This document shows positions 13,161-25,380 of a DNA stretch of 55,430 nt, in pieces. The stretch is from NCBI GenBank assembly GCA_015680685.1, contig MNCI01030723.1, positions 1-55,430 on the forward strand, given 5' to 3'. The notes below the pieces were generated by a model, which worked only from the letters and a program-made list of their open reading frames with translations, searched no databases and was not told the DNA's origin. A program made the position numbers and the translations under genes. The stretch comes from Gnetum montanum. Taxonomy: Eukaryota; Streptophyta; Gnetopsida; Gnetales; Gnetaceae. How positions within the stretch are numbered: the first letter of the stretch is position 1; each line of letters starts with the position of its first letter.

Positions 13161-13742
13161 ATGCTAGAATATCCTAGGATGAATCCCTATGAGTTCAAGA
13201 TTTGACCAAGAAAAATCTATTGATCATCTTTCAGCTACCTTCAATAGCATCTTTCTGTATTCTAGATCAAGTTTTACATTGATTATAACTGGATTCCCAT
13301 TTTTCAAAAATACATATTCCATTCTAGCCAGTAACATTTTTAGCTCAAGGGGCTCTTATTTGAAGTTTTTAGGAATTTCCAACTCTCCCTAGTGAGTATC
13401 ATCATTTGTGTCATTATAGAGTTTGTGATGAACTTGCTCAAGTTCATCCATGCTCATGATATATACATATGCCAAGCTCAGAGTTTGTTCCATGCAAAGT
13501 GTGCTACTTTTAGAATCAGTGGTCAACCATTGGGTGCCCTTCTATTTTGTGGCTATTGCATACAGACACCTTTGAATTTCTATTTCTGGTGCACACTATT
13601 TTCATGTAGAGATAGATGCTTGGTTTACGGCCCAAGGTGTCTGCACATAATTGCACCAGGTATCATTGTACGTGATGCATGGAACTCTCTTCTTCTAAAT
13701 TTTTTTGAAAGAATTTTCTCTAGATATTTCTAGGGAAAGATC

Positions 13743-13976
13743 TTAGATGCCCATACTTGCATTGATGTTGCTCAGCCATACCCTTCCCCTGATGATTGGG
13801 AAATCCCCTTTGCAATTCTCCACTTTTATTACTAGGAAATCGATAGGATAAGACCACCCATATACAGTGGTCACAATGTCCTCTACTAGTCCCAAAGAAA
13901 TAGTGATTGATTGTTCTACCAATTCTAATCTTATGTTTCTCTTCTTAAGAGGAGGTAAGTTCCAAGTAGTGTACAT
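13743..13976 (-). pseudogene. Element B protease remnant
   Basis: A 77-residue frame with LPPLKKRNIRLELVEQSITISLG, DIVTTVYGWSYPIDFLVIKVEN and PIIRGRVWLSNINASMGI, the C-terminal half of an aspartic protease from Athila-like elements, where 'P.ILGRPFL.T..A.ID' is usual. A sister copy of the same block is on the plus strand at 20,010-20,192 in element C, showing that B and C are one family. Confidence 0.7.
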
Positions 13977-14848
13977 CTCATGATAAATTAGATTAATACT
14001 AGAACCTAAATTAAGAAGAGCCTTGCACAGTTCATTTCTAGAAATCTACAAATAAATTAGAAAAATTTCAGGATCAACTAATTTCCTAAGGAAATTACCT
14101 ACATGGATTTAGTTAGATATAGTATGAGTGAACATTACAGTATGGATCCTAGGCAGAGCTTGGTTTGAAGGAGACTTGAAGGTATTAGGTATAGAGGAAG
14201 ATGCAGGAGTAGGTTTGTCAATTGTGGGTATATGTGAGGGTTTAGGTAGACTATAGGGTTGAAGGAAAGGTCTTTTCTTTTATTAGTTATTTGACCCCTT
14301 CTATTGATAATTTAGTTGTAGATTGATAGCCCTCATAGCATTGTGTTGTTGTGGTTAAGCTGGTAGTTCACCCTAAATAGGTGAAGAAAGCGATAGTTGT
14401 GCAATTGGAGGAGGAGTATGTGCAAGAACAAGAGGATGATAAGGGTAAGAGGTGGTATCCCCTCTTTCATGTGGATAATGAGCTTGATAACAATCTAGCA
14501 ATTGGTAGTGAGGTAGAAATTGGAAATGTGACTAGAAGAGTCACATGGAGACATGGTTTGCTAAATGTAGTAACCATATGGATGAGGTTGTCGGTAAGGA
14601 TATTGTTGCCTTGGTGGTGCTAGCAGCCATGATTAGGGTTGCTGCCACTATTAATATTATTCATATGGTTGCAATGGAGCTCCACTTGGATAATCTATTT
14701 ATTGCTAGTGGAACTGCCTAATATTACCTTCATGATAAGGTAACCTTCTAGATGTTTGCCTTTGTGTAAGTTGTGGATGTAAGGAGTATACCCCAAACTC
14801 CTATATATGTGACACAATGAGGCAACATCCCTTAGGATGAACATACTA

Positions 14849-16060
14849 TTAGACATCACACCCATAATCATCATTTGATTCACTATCTACAACCTCTTCG
14901 ATTGTAGCAATCTTGCACTTACCTTTGTGATATACACATTTAGCTTCCTTCAGCCTCCTGAGCTCATGGTTAGTACCTTCTTCTTTGGACTCCTCAACAA
15001 TTTTGAGGATAGCTTGGAATTTGTTGTCTATGGAGTCCCATAATTGATTAACCTTGGCCATAAGTTTAGATTAAAATTTTTGGAGTGGCAAGGCTTTCTT
15101 ATTCACCCCCTCGTCAAATACAAACTTGTCCTAACTATTGCAGAATCAAACCTACCTCTTGTGAATGGAAGGATCATAATTATACTCTTCTACACTTTCT
15201 CTTTTTCATAGTTCTTCCTCATCTTTGGCAACCTACTCTATTAATCTTTGTATCTGATGGACATTTAGTTCAAACAGTCATCCCTAGGCATAGAAACCAA
15301 GGATTCCCATTGTTACTGACCAAAGCTGATCTATTATGTGGTGAAGTTGATCTAGTTCAGAATAATCATGGCTTGGATATTTGTGCATTAAGGCATAGTA
15401 TCAGTCAATGACAGCATCCAAGGATTTAGGTCTTCGTTATTTTCATTCTTAAATTTTCTTCCTTAAGTTGGACACCCTAGAGTACATTTGATATTTATCA
15501 TTGAACAATTCCAAAATGGTATTCCAGTATCTAATAGATTCTGCTTCTAAGGATCAGTACTAGTTTTTTACTTTTTTGAGTAGTGTCTTGGGGAACAACT
15601 TCAATTTCTACCATTCGTTCTCCATGTTCTACAAGGCACATGCATCTTGGAAAGCTTGAAGATGATTCTGCGGATCAAAGTTATATCCTCCTTCAAAACG
15701 GGGAATATTTTTCATATCTAACCATTTGATCTAGCTATCCTTCACATGTCTTCTTGGAATTCTCACTACCTCTACAATGTTAAGAATACTTTAGGTAGTA
15801 AGTAGAGGCTCATCGAGGCCTTGATCATGGGGCCTATGATGCCCTCTACTACCCCTTCATTCATGGTGATGTGCCTCTCTTGAACATCTATGCCCTTGAT
15901 CTAGCCCTTCCTAACAATCCCTTCAATCATTTTGGTCATTTCGGTCCCATCAGTTATTTTATTCATGTCGGTCACCTCCATCATGGTCTCACCTTCTACG
16001 ATCATGTTTAGAGCTAGAAGAAGAAGATGATGATAAAGGGAAAGAGGAAGGAGAACCAAC
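14849..16060 (-). pseudogene. Element B gag remnant
   Basis: Minus-strand frames, broken by stops, give an Arg/Asp/His-rich tract (about 15,840-16,060), then DEPLLTT, then IPRFEGGYNFDPQNHLQAF, resembling the conserved gag core of Ty3/gypsy elements. The C-terminal piece (14,849-15,061) is charged and helix-like. A related gag trace exists at 49,240-49,640. Confidence 0.55.
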
Positions 16061-16209
16061 ATTATCATAATGCCTACTTGCACCTCTTCAGCAGTTGTAA
16101 CCATGATGACAATCTTGCTTCTTATCTACATCCCTATCTTGACTTGCCCCTCTAAATCCTTCTTTGTCATTGGATCCCTTGTTACTAGAACTAGGATTTT
16201 GAATTGTAG

Positions 16210-16321
16210 GGTGCAAGTTCTAATTTTTACCTTCATCACCAAAGTCAAAGAGAGAAGTTTCATTGNATGCAAGTTCTAATTTTTACCTTCATCACCAAAG
16301 TCAAAGAGAGAAGTTTCATTG
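16210..16321. repeat. Near-perfect 55-bp direct duplication around a single N
   Basis: The sequence from 'gcaagttctaatttttacc' to 'gagagaagtttcattg' occurs at about 16,211-16,265 and again at 16,268-16,321, separated by one unknown base at 16,266. In DNA this old, identical copies are not expected, so an unmerged overlap at a contig join is the likely cause. Confidence 0.8.
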
Positions 16322-16887
16322 AATTAGAAACCCCTAGAGAAGGGTTCCCCACTAGCTTGTTTATGCAACAGGAATGGAGAATCATTAAGTTCTTTTCCTT
16401 TCAAAAATTCATAGCACTACTCTAATTGCCAATCCCAAAAATGTTGTGCTTCGATGAGATGATAATCCCTAGCATTAGTCTCTTCCATAATATAATCCCC
16501 ATGGCACTCTTGAAGACCACACCATGTAAGCATTTGGTAGAGCATTGTAGGAATAACTCAATTGGATGGCAACACAATGTTACCTTTCATGTCACACCAC
16601 CACAACTATTCATCCTAGTGTAGGGTGAAGGTGAAGTTTAGCACATACTCATCAGGATGAGTATAGAAAATTTGATATTGTTGAGGCATGGGCTAATAAG
16701 CTTTATCAGACTTAGGTGGAGAAGTGCTCCTGTGAGAAGAAGATAGCCTTAGTTAGAAAAATAGAAATCATAATGTGCTTCTAATAATTTTTTTTAGTAA
16801 TGATGAAATAGTATATGACTCTAAGGTTCATTCCAATGATTTAAATACTTTTCACTAGGTCATAGATAGTACAAAAAAGAACAAAAA

Positions 16888-16907
16888 GATCCTTGTTAAC
16901 AATGCCA
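16888..16907 (-). other. Decayed primer-binding site of element B
   Basis: Minus strand TGGCATTGTTAACAAGGATC lines up without gaps with the aspartate-tRNA PBS usual in Athila elements (TGGCGCCGTTGCCGGGGATC). All but one of the differences are C-to-T or G-to-A changes. It ends one base before the right LTR. Confidence 0.55.
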
Positions 16908-16908
16908 A

Positions 16909-17719
16909 TGATGAGTGGCGAGGTACCCCCTTTGCCCAGCCATACGAATCACTAAGGAATTACATGTGATTAGATCAAATTTTGTGGACCTATAGTTATC
17001 TAATGCACTAGCTCTTCTAGGAAGTGCAATGGATGTTGAGAATATTCATTGTCTTCCCAACTACACTTATGAGGCTTAAGGGTATGATTTAAGTGTAATT
17101 GAGGTATATGATTTTTTTATTATTTTATGTTTTATAGATGTGATCACCTACAAAAACATTGAGGAGTGGAGTAACTTAAAATCTAACCTACTTACTACCT
17201 ATCTAGCCTAACACAAGTAACCACCCCACTTTCCTAGACACATCCTAAATATATATAGCATTTCTAGGCTACCAAATGTTAAGCGTTGATGTGGTACCAA
17301 GTACTATATGAATGCTTGAAGTGGTCATGCTTTTTTTCATTCACTATTGCAAATAAATTTCCTAATTAAAATGCATTTAATCAGAAAGCATGAATGTAAA
17401 CTGCATTAAAAGAAATAGAAATTTATTCTCAGTGTTGTAAGGATTGTCAAAAGAGTTCATTTTATTACCATCACATTGCTGCACTTAGGTACATCAATGC
17501 TTGAACAAAGAACCATACACACTTAGAGTCCTTCTACAAGCACTCAAAAAATATTCTAACTCTAAAAGGAAGAAATGAAAAAATCTCTACTACTCTAAAT
17601 AGAAAATGACAAAAATTTATGTAAAAACTAGAGCTCATGCATAGTATTTCTAGACTCAAGGTATATACCCTGATGTCATGTATGTGACATCGCAATGGAA
17701 AACATAAATGTATTCATTA
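16909..17719 (-). repeat. 5' LTR of element B
   Basis: Right partner of 7,560-8,378. The plus-strand start TGATGAGTGG follows the decayed PBS. The TATA-like sequence of the left copy is degraded here. The terminal TG on the other end has become TA. Confidence 0.7.
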
Positions 17720-17762
17720 GGTGCCATCTAAAATTGCCAAAATCCAAACAACAATAAAACTA

Positions 17763-17775
17763 GGCTCTGATACCA
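17763..17775 (-). other. Primer-binding site of element A
   Basis: The minus strand reads TGGTATCAGAGCC, an exact match to the common plant PBS complementary to initiator methionine tRNA. It lies just inside the right LTR of element A and sets the orientation as minus. Confidence 0.9.
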
Positions 17776-17778
17776 ATA

Positions 17779-18791
17779 ATACCAGAGTAGGTTTACTCCA
17801 CAATTAAATCACCTTCAATGTACTAAATCTAGATATTATGAAAAGATGAAATTAATTTCTAGAAAATAAGAAAAATAGCTATCTTTAGTTAATTTATCAA
17901 AATATTACATGAGGGTTCACACAATCCCCAAGCATCCAAAAACCTATCATACACAAACAATATTGCAAGGCATGAGGCTCTACAACCACACAATGCTTGT
18001 TCTCAATGTAAGACACAACCAATAGAAATCTCTCCCATAGCCTAGGGTTGAGATCTCAAATCAAAAGTGAGATACAAGAGAATAGAATACATAGATCAAC
18101 ATACCACAAGCTAATCTTGGAGCTACAATTACCAATTTCCCTCATCCAATGTGCTCACCCACTCTCTCTTACACAACTCTCCTTGCATACTAACTCTCCT
18201 CTTTTTTTCTCATGGATGAATGCATACATAATTATAGAGATCCAACATCCTATGAAGCTTTTTATTTACCTCCTTACATATTTTTGCATAGATATTGAGT
18301 CTTTTGGATGCTTCCCAATAAAAACAAAACATCAAATCTTTTTTTCTTCACTGATATAAACATCTCTTATTTCATGTAGATGTCTTCTATGAAAACTATA
18401 CTCTTAGAGGAGACGTCTACTATTTTTTTTAGATGTATTCTTTAAAATTTGGTTGTCTCCACTTCAGGAGAGACATCTATAGGCATACATCTATATTTTT
18501 GGAGATACATCTCTTATACAAGTGCCAAAAATAAAAGTGTTCATTTTGATGTAGGGATCCTCTAAATGTCTTCCAACAAGTCCTCATAGACCCTAGAACC
18601 TCCTAAACTCATCAAAATAAGCTAAAATTGCCTCCAAAAATGCCAAAACATCCAATAATGTTCATCATAAAAATTCAACATAATAACACACATAAAAATT
18701 GGACACATGTGTCCAAGTCTTCTCCAATTGCAAAACTTGCAAAGACAAATTGTAGGACAAGCATAAGGGAATTGGAAGAGTTGTTCCTACA
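17779..18791 (-). repeat. 5' LTR of element A
   Basis: Right partner of 1,999-2,943, same orientation, ending on the plus strand with GTTCCTACA as the left copy does. It is slightly longer through small insertions. The end next to the PBS has lost its terminal CA. The divergence between copies is high, so the insertion is old. Confidence 0.8.
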
Positions 18792-18829
18792 TCATTATGA
18801 ACCTCACTTGAGCTAAGATCTTTGAGATT

Positions 18830-19680
18830 AGATGGTGGAGAAGGAGGATGCCCATCATAGCTTTTCATCTATTCACTTAGATGATGAGAAACAAAAGAAA
18901 GAATATATCAAAGGTAAAGAACCACTCCACCATGAAGGCTCATAATTCGTTATTATCAATCCTAATGCAAATTGGATCTATGAGGATGTTCTCATCTTTA
19001 AATTTCAACATCTCCACCTATCAAGGCCATCTAGTGATGACAATTCCCTCTTGTTTAACTAGGGTGATTATCATGAGCTCAACAAAGCTACTTTCATTCC
19101 AAAGAAGCATGTTCATTATAGCAAGATTAAATATATCAAAATGGATGATGTTCTGTTACATAGAGGATATACCAATGACGATTTCTATCTTCATGTATAG
19201 GAATTTGAAATCTCTTTTTATCTTTAAGGGATCATTAGTGATTAAAAAAAGTTTTAGTTATTTCCCCATACCTTTATCGAACAAGCTAAAATCTAGTACA
19301 AAACCTTACAACCGAAGTCAATTCAGGCACAGGAGGATATAATAAAAAATTTTCTTAACCTATGCTTGCATTTCTAACATACATAGGGAAATGGATGGAT
19401 GGAGGCAAGAAGCCTATCAATCAATGAACATGGCCATAGAGAGATATATTCAAACTACTCATCATTTTTTGAATCATAACTTTAGCCAAAGAAACAAACT
19501 CATGCATATTGTGAAAGATGTAAGAAAGAAGACAAGGAAGAAAGTGGATATATATGCAAAGGGTCATGTACATAAAAATTTAGTGATCCAAATTAAAATT
19601 CTCCTAGATACTATTGAGTCCAAAATCATCAAATTTACTATCAAAAGTCCTTTTACTATCGAGGCCTTAGCACATGATTA
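18830..19680 (+). pseudogene. Element C gag-like region
   Basis: Frames at 18,881-19,342 and 19,391-19,681, and alternative frames between stops, give protein-like runs such as HELNKATFIPKKHVHYSK. The position before the protease suggests gag or a gag-protease linker, but no diagnostic motif is seen, so this call is mainly positional. Confidence 0.35.
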
Positions 19681-20009
19681 AGTTAAAACTCATAAGACCT
19701 TGGTAAATTTGGCCCACTAGGTAGACCAAGTTTAGGATGTAATGGATAAGAAAACAGCCACTACCCTCAAGGATCTTGAAGGTACAATGGTTGAGACAGA
19801 AAAAGCCATTATACCACTAGGCACAAAAAGAAGTATGAGGGTAAAGATACGTAGAAGCTTTCTTCCTTTAAGGGTATAAGAGAAGATTTAGATGAGGCTT
19901 CCTTGTCCTCCAGTGATGAGGATCCCTACAAGTATTATGTAGATATTCATGAATGGTAGACTAAGTTTATGAATACATCATCAAATAATTAAATGATGTT
20001 AATGCTACT

Positions 20010-20192
20010 TTGGTAGGATGTTCATACCCTATCTTTTTCTTAGTAATCAAACTAGAAAATAGGATGGAAGATAGCTTTCCTATCATCATGGAAAGAGCCT
20101 GGCTAAGCATCATTAATGTCAAGCTAGGTTTCCAAGACCTTCATTTTGAAATTGGTAGGAAAGATGCAACTAGGAAGACACAATATAAGTAG
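20010..20192 (+). pseudogene. Element C protease remnant
   Basis: A 60-residue frame with VGCSYPIFFLVIKLENR, then PIIMERAWLSIINVKLGF. It is clearly homologous to element B's protease end (13,743-13,976), on the opposite strand. Confidence 0.65.
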
Positions 20193-20819
20193 ATCTCATG
20201 TGAATCTTTCTTGTCTTATGGTAAGCATGATTACATATTGTTGTGTCACAAAGCATGTTTGCGCCTTCAAAGAGATAAAATTCCTTAAAGAATATTTGGA
20301 CCATGAAACTACACATTAGGTCCTTAAGAGACCATCAATGCTCTTGTCTTATCTTATGCCAAATCATATAATTCAAAAAGAGACAAAATAATTAAGGTAT
20401 ATGTGGTGGTGCAATATAATCCGAAATTCTGGAGCTCTCTTAATTTATCCTAGGATATTTCTACATCATTACTTGAACTCAAGCCACTTCCAAAAGGCTT
20501 GAAATATTTTTTCTTTATATATGGTCCCCCCATCATCATCAATTACTCTCTAAAGACCATCCAGAATATTGAACTTAAAAAGGTAGTTTTTAAGTAAAAG
20601 AAAACCTTTTCCTAGTTCCTTGATAAACTCATGGGAATCAACCCTTCAATCAGTTAACACCACATATATACAAACTTGAATGTCATATCTTAATAAATAG
20701 TGAAATGTAGACTAAATTGAAATATTTAGGACATAAAAAAAGGTGAAATTATCCATATTCTATGGGCTAGCTTCATTGCTCCTATCTTTGACAATGAGTG
20801 ATTAGTTTAACTATAGTTA

Positions 20820-21170
20820 CACCTAAGAAGGGAAATGAATGGAGAGTATGTATCAACTATAGATTGCTAAATGCTATCACTATTAAGGATGATTTTCTAT
20901 TGCCATTTGTGGACTATGTATTGGATAATATCTCTAGCTAAGAATACTATAGCTTTTTTGATGGCTACTCTGGTTACAATCAAATCAATATAGCACCAAA
21001 AGACCTCACTGAGACTATCTTTATCTATTAATGTCGAACCTTTTCTTTTAAGCATATGTCATTTAGGTTATGTAATGCACTAGTCATGTTCCAATGGCTT
21101 TTGATGTTCATGTTTTAAGATTACATCAACAAGAGTATAAAAGTCTTCATGAATGACTTTTTCACTTATG
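20820..21170 (+). pseudogene. Element C reverse transcriptase remnant
   Basis: In one frame with several stops: WRVCINYRLLNAITIKDDF, LLPFVDYVLDNIS, YSFFDGYSGYNQINIAPKD, then FRLCNALVMFQ. In the place of the catalytic YVDD box the frame gives VFMNDFF, so the active site is destroyed. The wording is Athila-like and close to element B. Confidence 0.75.
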
Positions 21171-21239
21171 GAAAATCATTTCATGAAATATTGGATTAAC
21201 TTGAAGTTGTCTTACATCAATACTATTAGGTAAACTTAA

Positions 21240-21930
21240 AACTAAATTGAAAAAGCACTAGCAGATGATGACTAAGGAAATTATTTTTTTCCATAGAGTT
21301 TCAAACAAGAGGATTGATGTTGATCTTGACAAGATCCATACCATTGAGGACATGACATAAATGCCCATGATAGTTAAAGAGAGGTGATCTTTCTTTGGCC
21401 ACACTAGTTACTATCATCATTTTATTAAAGATTATTCTAGAATAGCCAAGCCTTTATTTGAGCTCATAAAGAAATATTTTTTGTACTTGTGGCACAAGAA
21501 CTATGAAAATTCCTTCTAATATTTCATGGAAAGGCTAAGCCAAACCCCTATGTTGCAATGTCCAAATTGGATTCAACCCTTTCACATGATGAAAAATTCT
21601 TCTAACTTTTCATTGAGGGCTATTCTAATCAATTTGATGAACAAAAGAGACCCTACTACATCTACTATGCTAGCTAAAGCATTATGGGGCATTATTTAAA
21701 CTATACCACCAAATAAAAGAAGCTGATGACCATTGTTTTTTCACTTCAAAAATTTAGAAATTATGTACCAAGGTGCAAAATTTTCATTCACACTCATCAT
21801 AGTGCTATCAAGTTCTTGATTAACAGATTGATTCTTAATCCTCATGTGATACGATGGCTAGATCTCTTATAGTAATTTAAACCTGATATGATTGACCATA
21901 AGGGAATCGAGAATGTGATGGAAAATCATC
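21240..21930 (+). pseudogene. Element C RT thumb and RNase H remnant
   Basis: Shows FFGHTSYYHHFIKDYSRIAKPL, the conserved link between RT and RNase H, followed by weak RNase H traces (MNKRDPTTSTMLAKALWG, and a late 'THHSAIKFLINR' strand). Many stops are present. Confidence 0.6.
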
Positions 21931-22189
21931 TATCACAATTACATATTAGTAACAAGGAATAAGATGTTCTTTTCAATACAATTCTAGATGAGCACATTTG
22001 TAAGGTCATTCTTAAATCGAAGAAAAGATGTTAATTCCTATGATATGAAAATATTCTCAATCATCTAGTGGCCTAGAAGCTTCCTTTTGGATGGGAAAAA
22101 CATAAGATGCAATGATTTCAATACCAAGTAAGTCCCTGGTTATCAAAGAGCATCTCTACAAGTGATTCCCTAATAGCCTAGTACGGTGG

Positions 22190-22900
22190 TGTTTTCCTAA
22201 TGAAAGCCAAGGTGATGTTTTGGCTCACATGCACCATAACATCTATGGTGAGCACTATGCTAGAAAGAGAACCATGACAAAGCTATTACTTGTGGGGTAT
22301 CTTTGGCCCACCATGTTTAATGCTGCCCAGCAATTCATGCATTGCTACAATAAGTGCTATCATGAAGAATATATTTCCTCACATATGGATAAACCATAGT
22401 AATGGATACAACAACTAGATCCCTTTGACATCTGGGGGATTGACTTTCTCTATTTCATCTCTCCTACCTCTAATAGAAAAACATACATTATTATATGTGT
22501 TGATTATTGCATGAAGTGGGTAGAAGCTACCATTGTTAAGGACTATTCATCTATCACTATAGCCAACTTCCTTTAGAGCAATGTACTCTAAGCTTTGAAA
22601 TCCCATGAATCTTGATCTCTAATAATGGTACATATTTTACTAGTAATTTCTACAAGAACGTATTAGAATCTTGTGGAGTTAATCATAAATTAACTTCCCC
22701 TTATCACTTGTAGGCCAATGGTCAAGTGGAAGTCACTAATTGTGAAATTTTTAGAATACTCAGGAAAATGATTAGTAGGTACAGAAGAGATTAGACAACA
22801 AGCTTAATGATGCCCTTTGGGCCTATTAAATGACATTGAAAACTCCCATGGGATATACTCCATTTGAGTTGGTCTATGAACAAGTTCCACAACTTCCACT
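22190..22900 (+). pseudogene. Element C integrase remnant
   Basis: A zinc-binding segment (HHNIYGEHYARKRTMTKLLL, CYNKC) is followed by WGIDFLYFISP with the first catalytic aspartate, CVDYCMKWVEA, NGTYFTSNFYKN and ANGQVEVTNCEI with the catalytic glutamate. The order and spacing match Ty3/gypsy integrase. Frame and stop errors abound. Confidence 0.75.
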
Positions 22901-23299
22901 TAATCATGAGATTTTTCTCAAAAAGAGAGGCTAATTAACTTCAACCTTCTTGATGAAAAATATAGAATCACCTTGATGAATAGTGAATTAAAACATTCTT
23001 ACACCAAGGATCACCATGATATTCATGCTAGAGATTTTGATTTCAAAACTAGCAATAAGGTCCTCTATTTTAATCCACTCTACTTCACCCTTTTAAATAA
23101 GATTCAATTTCAATAGGAAGGACCATACATCATCCACACTAGTGAATAGTCTCATGCAGTTCATATTTATTATCCTAATGAACTAGATAAATTTTTTTTG
23201 ATTAATTGGAAACACATGAAGCACTACAGAGAATATCTTCCTTCTTTAAGGTATCTAATACTCAATCTTGTGTCCTATACTCATAGGTCTAGCAAGTGA

Positions 23300-24769
23300 T
23301 AGATATGGATTAGTTGTGAGTTAGAATCCTCCATGACATGTCAAATTTCGTTTTATTATATTCTATTATTTTGCTTATGTATCTTAATAAAGTTTCTATG
23401 TTTACATAGTGATTTTTATATTTTTAAGATTAATGATCAATCATTCATGTTCTTTTCTATTTTTTAAGCATGTTTTTCTATGTATAGGAAAAATACTTAA
23501 TGTACTTTATGAAAGCTCACCTAACAAGAAAATGTTGGATGGGTGAGTTATATATACAATTATGATGTAGCAGTGTCAAATGGGCCAATTTGTAGCCTTG
23601 ACCAATGGAATTTTGATGTAACAAAATTCATCCACCCATTTTCTTCTATCCATCATTGGTGAACTAGGCTTAGACTTAACAAGGAGTTTGGACTCACACT
23701 ACAAGCTATTGAAGTTGATGCTACTAGGACCATGGGTAGGTGGTGGGTCCACACATCAAGGTATAAGCTTTAGATTTCTAGAAGATTGATTGATCACTGG
23801 AAATGAAAGGATGTGCTATCAAGGATCCTTGTGACCACCGAATGGGTCTAATCGATGTGATTGGACCAAGGTGCACATGTTGTCTTTCCTAGAGATGCTA
23901 GTTATAATAGGTTAGGGATCTTAAAAACCTATGTGTGTCATGTGATGATGGATGGATTTTCCTATCATACATGTCAAACACTCTAGATAGTGATCCAACA
24001 CTCCAATTATTCTCATAACCCTCATGCAACATTAAAAGGCCTCTTCTCATAAAAAGGAAAATGAAAAAAAGAAAAAGAACTAAGAGAAATGAAGAAGAAT
24101 CTATATATATATATCATATAATGATGAGAAAAATAGATGATGGAAAGAGCAATGCAATATTTTAGTTATTGGTCCACATAAATTGGTATTACCATCTTGT
24201 GTCAATCATGTAATTGCTCAACTCAACAAAAGAACATAGTGAATTAATATCCATGTAATCCTTTTTCATGTTCAACCCATGTTCTAGATCACTTGAATTC
24301 TAATGTAATAGTTCATGGAAATCTCCTACTTCATTCTTACTTATGATCATGAAGGCCCAGAAGTCTCTTTGTTAGGAGATTTTGGTAACATCTATTATTT
24401 CTTCCACCCAATCCCTAAATTCATTTATTTCTAGGGATCAAAATTTGTAATCATTAATCTAAATCATGATCATATCCATTGTCTCTTGTTCATGGTTTGT
24501 AATCTCTATTAGAATTAGAATTAGTACATGTAGCCAAAGGGATAGACAAGAGGATTCTATTAGAGAAAAATTCAAGGAGCTTATTGTGCATATGTGCATG
24601 GATGAAGGAAAACCAAACCAGAATCTTAACTTCTAGATGTCTTGTGATGTGTTAACTTAGTTTGATTTCCAAAATGGTTAAGCCATAGAATAACCAAGAC
24701 TAGATGAAACTAGTTGAAACACCACAAAAATTGTGGCTAACACTTGAAGATAGAAATTAAGCTAAGTCA
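23300..24769. other. AT-rich DNA without recognisable gene
   Basis: No gene is visible. By position it may be the 3' untranslated region and LTR of element C, but no matching repeat was found elsewhere in the window. A small TATATATATA run lies at about 24,100-24,113. Confidence 0.4.
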
Positions 24770-25130
24770 TGTTGGTCCTCAGCATGACCAAGCTTAAAAG
24801 CCTCAAAAATAGCATCAAACGAAGTCAAAGAAGGCAAGTAAAAGTTCCGTGGTACCCACAGAAGACTACGATGACATCTGGCATCAAACTTGGCAAATCT
24901 TGAGCTCAAAATACTTTGTTTTCACTAAGTATGCATCCTGTATGCTGTCCTACACATGCCCAACATAAGGCCCAGCGTACAGCAACTTCTGGGCTCAAAA
25001 ACTCCTCAAAACAAGCTAAAGTGGAGCAACCAAACCCCCCAAGACCTTCCCCAGGGTCCCCAGCAGGTCGTAGGCACTTGAAAATCGAATTTTGGGCTCC
25101 AAATGATGGCCTTTCATTCCTATACACCGA

Positions 25131-25230
25131 GCGTATGCTACAGTGCCTCAGCATATGCTACAGTGCCCCAACATATGCTATAGTGCCTCAGCGTATGCTA
25201 CAGTGCCCCAGCGTATGCTACAGTGCCCCA
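25131..25230. repeat. Five exact-length 20-bp tandem units
   Basis: Five head-to-tail units follow the pattern gcgtatgctacagtgcccca, with substitutions mainly at CpG positions (gcg to gca or aca). There are no length changes. They lie between the two copies of the longer duplicated unit. Confidence 0.9.
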
Positions 25231-25380
25231 ATGTAAGGCCCACCGTACAGCAAATTTTGAGCCTCAAAAACTCATCAAAACATGCCAGAATCGAGCATCC
25301 AGACCCCCCAGGACCTTCCCCAGGGTTCCCAGTAGCTCTTGGGTATCCAAAAATCAATTTTTGACCTTGAAATGAAGCAT

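Larger units (their letters stand above)
7560..17719 (-). mobile_element. Element B: Athila-like Ty3/gypsy inserted in element A
   Basis: Two direct repeats of about 0.8 kb (7,560-8,378 and 16,909-17,719) flank a minus-strand gag-protease-RT-RNase H-integrase set, so they are read as its LTRs. A G-rich tract abuts the left copy and a decayed PBS abuts the right one. The RT wording (SFLDGYSGYNQIQI, SFHLCNAPITFQ) matches the Athila branch rather than the chromovirus around it. About 2.1 kb of non-coding DNA between integrase and 3' LTR is also usual for Athila-type elements. It interrupts element A about 40 bp after A's PBS. Confidence 0.8.
1999..18791 (-). mobile_element. Element A: chromovirus (Ty3/gypsy), split by element B
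   Basis: Minus-strand LTR retrotransposon. Related LTRs lie at both ends (1,999-2,943 and about 17,779-18,791). A 13-nt PBS complementary to initiator methionine tRNA lies just inside the right LTR, and a purine tract lies just inside the left one. In element order it encodes gag, protease, RT, RNase H, integrase and a C-terminal chromodomain, which is the chromovirus arrangement. The protein frames are broken by many stops and frameshifts. Element B, about 10.2 kb, sits between the PBS and gag, so the original element was about 6.6 kb. The flanks carry TAATTATG on the left and TCATTATG on the right, a possible imperfect target-site duplication, although this superfamily normally makes 5 bp. 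Confidence 0.85.
18792..23300 (+). mobile_element. Element C: decayed Athila-like element, plus strand
   Basis: Ordered, stop-riddled gag-like, protease, RT, RNase H and integrase traces on the plus strand. It is the same family as element B but in the opposite direction, and more decayed. Its coding sequence begins directly at the right edge of element A, which suggests that A inserted into it and that its upstream part lies at 1-1,998. No LTR pair or PBS was found for it. Confidence 0.7.
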
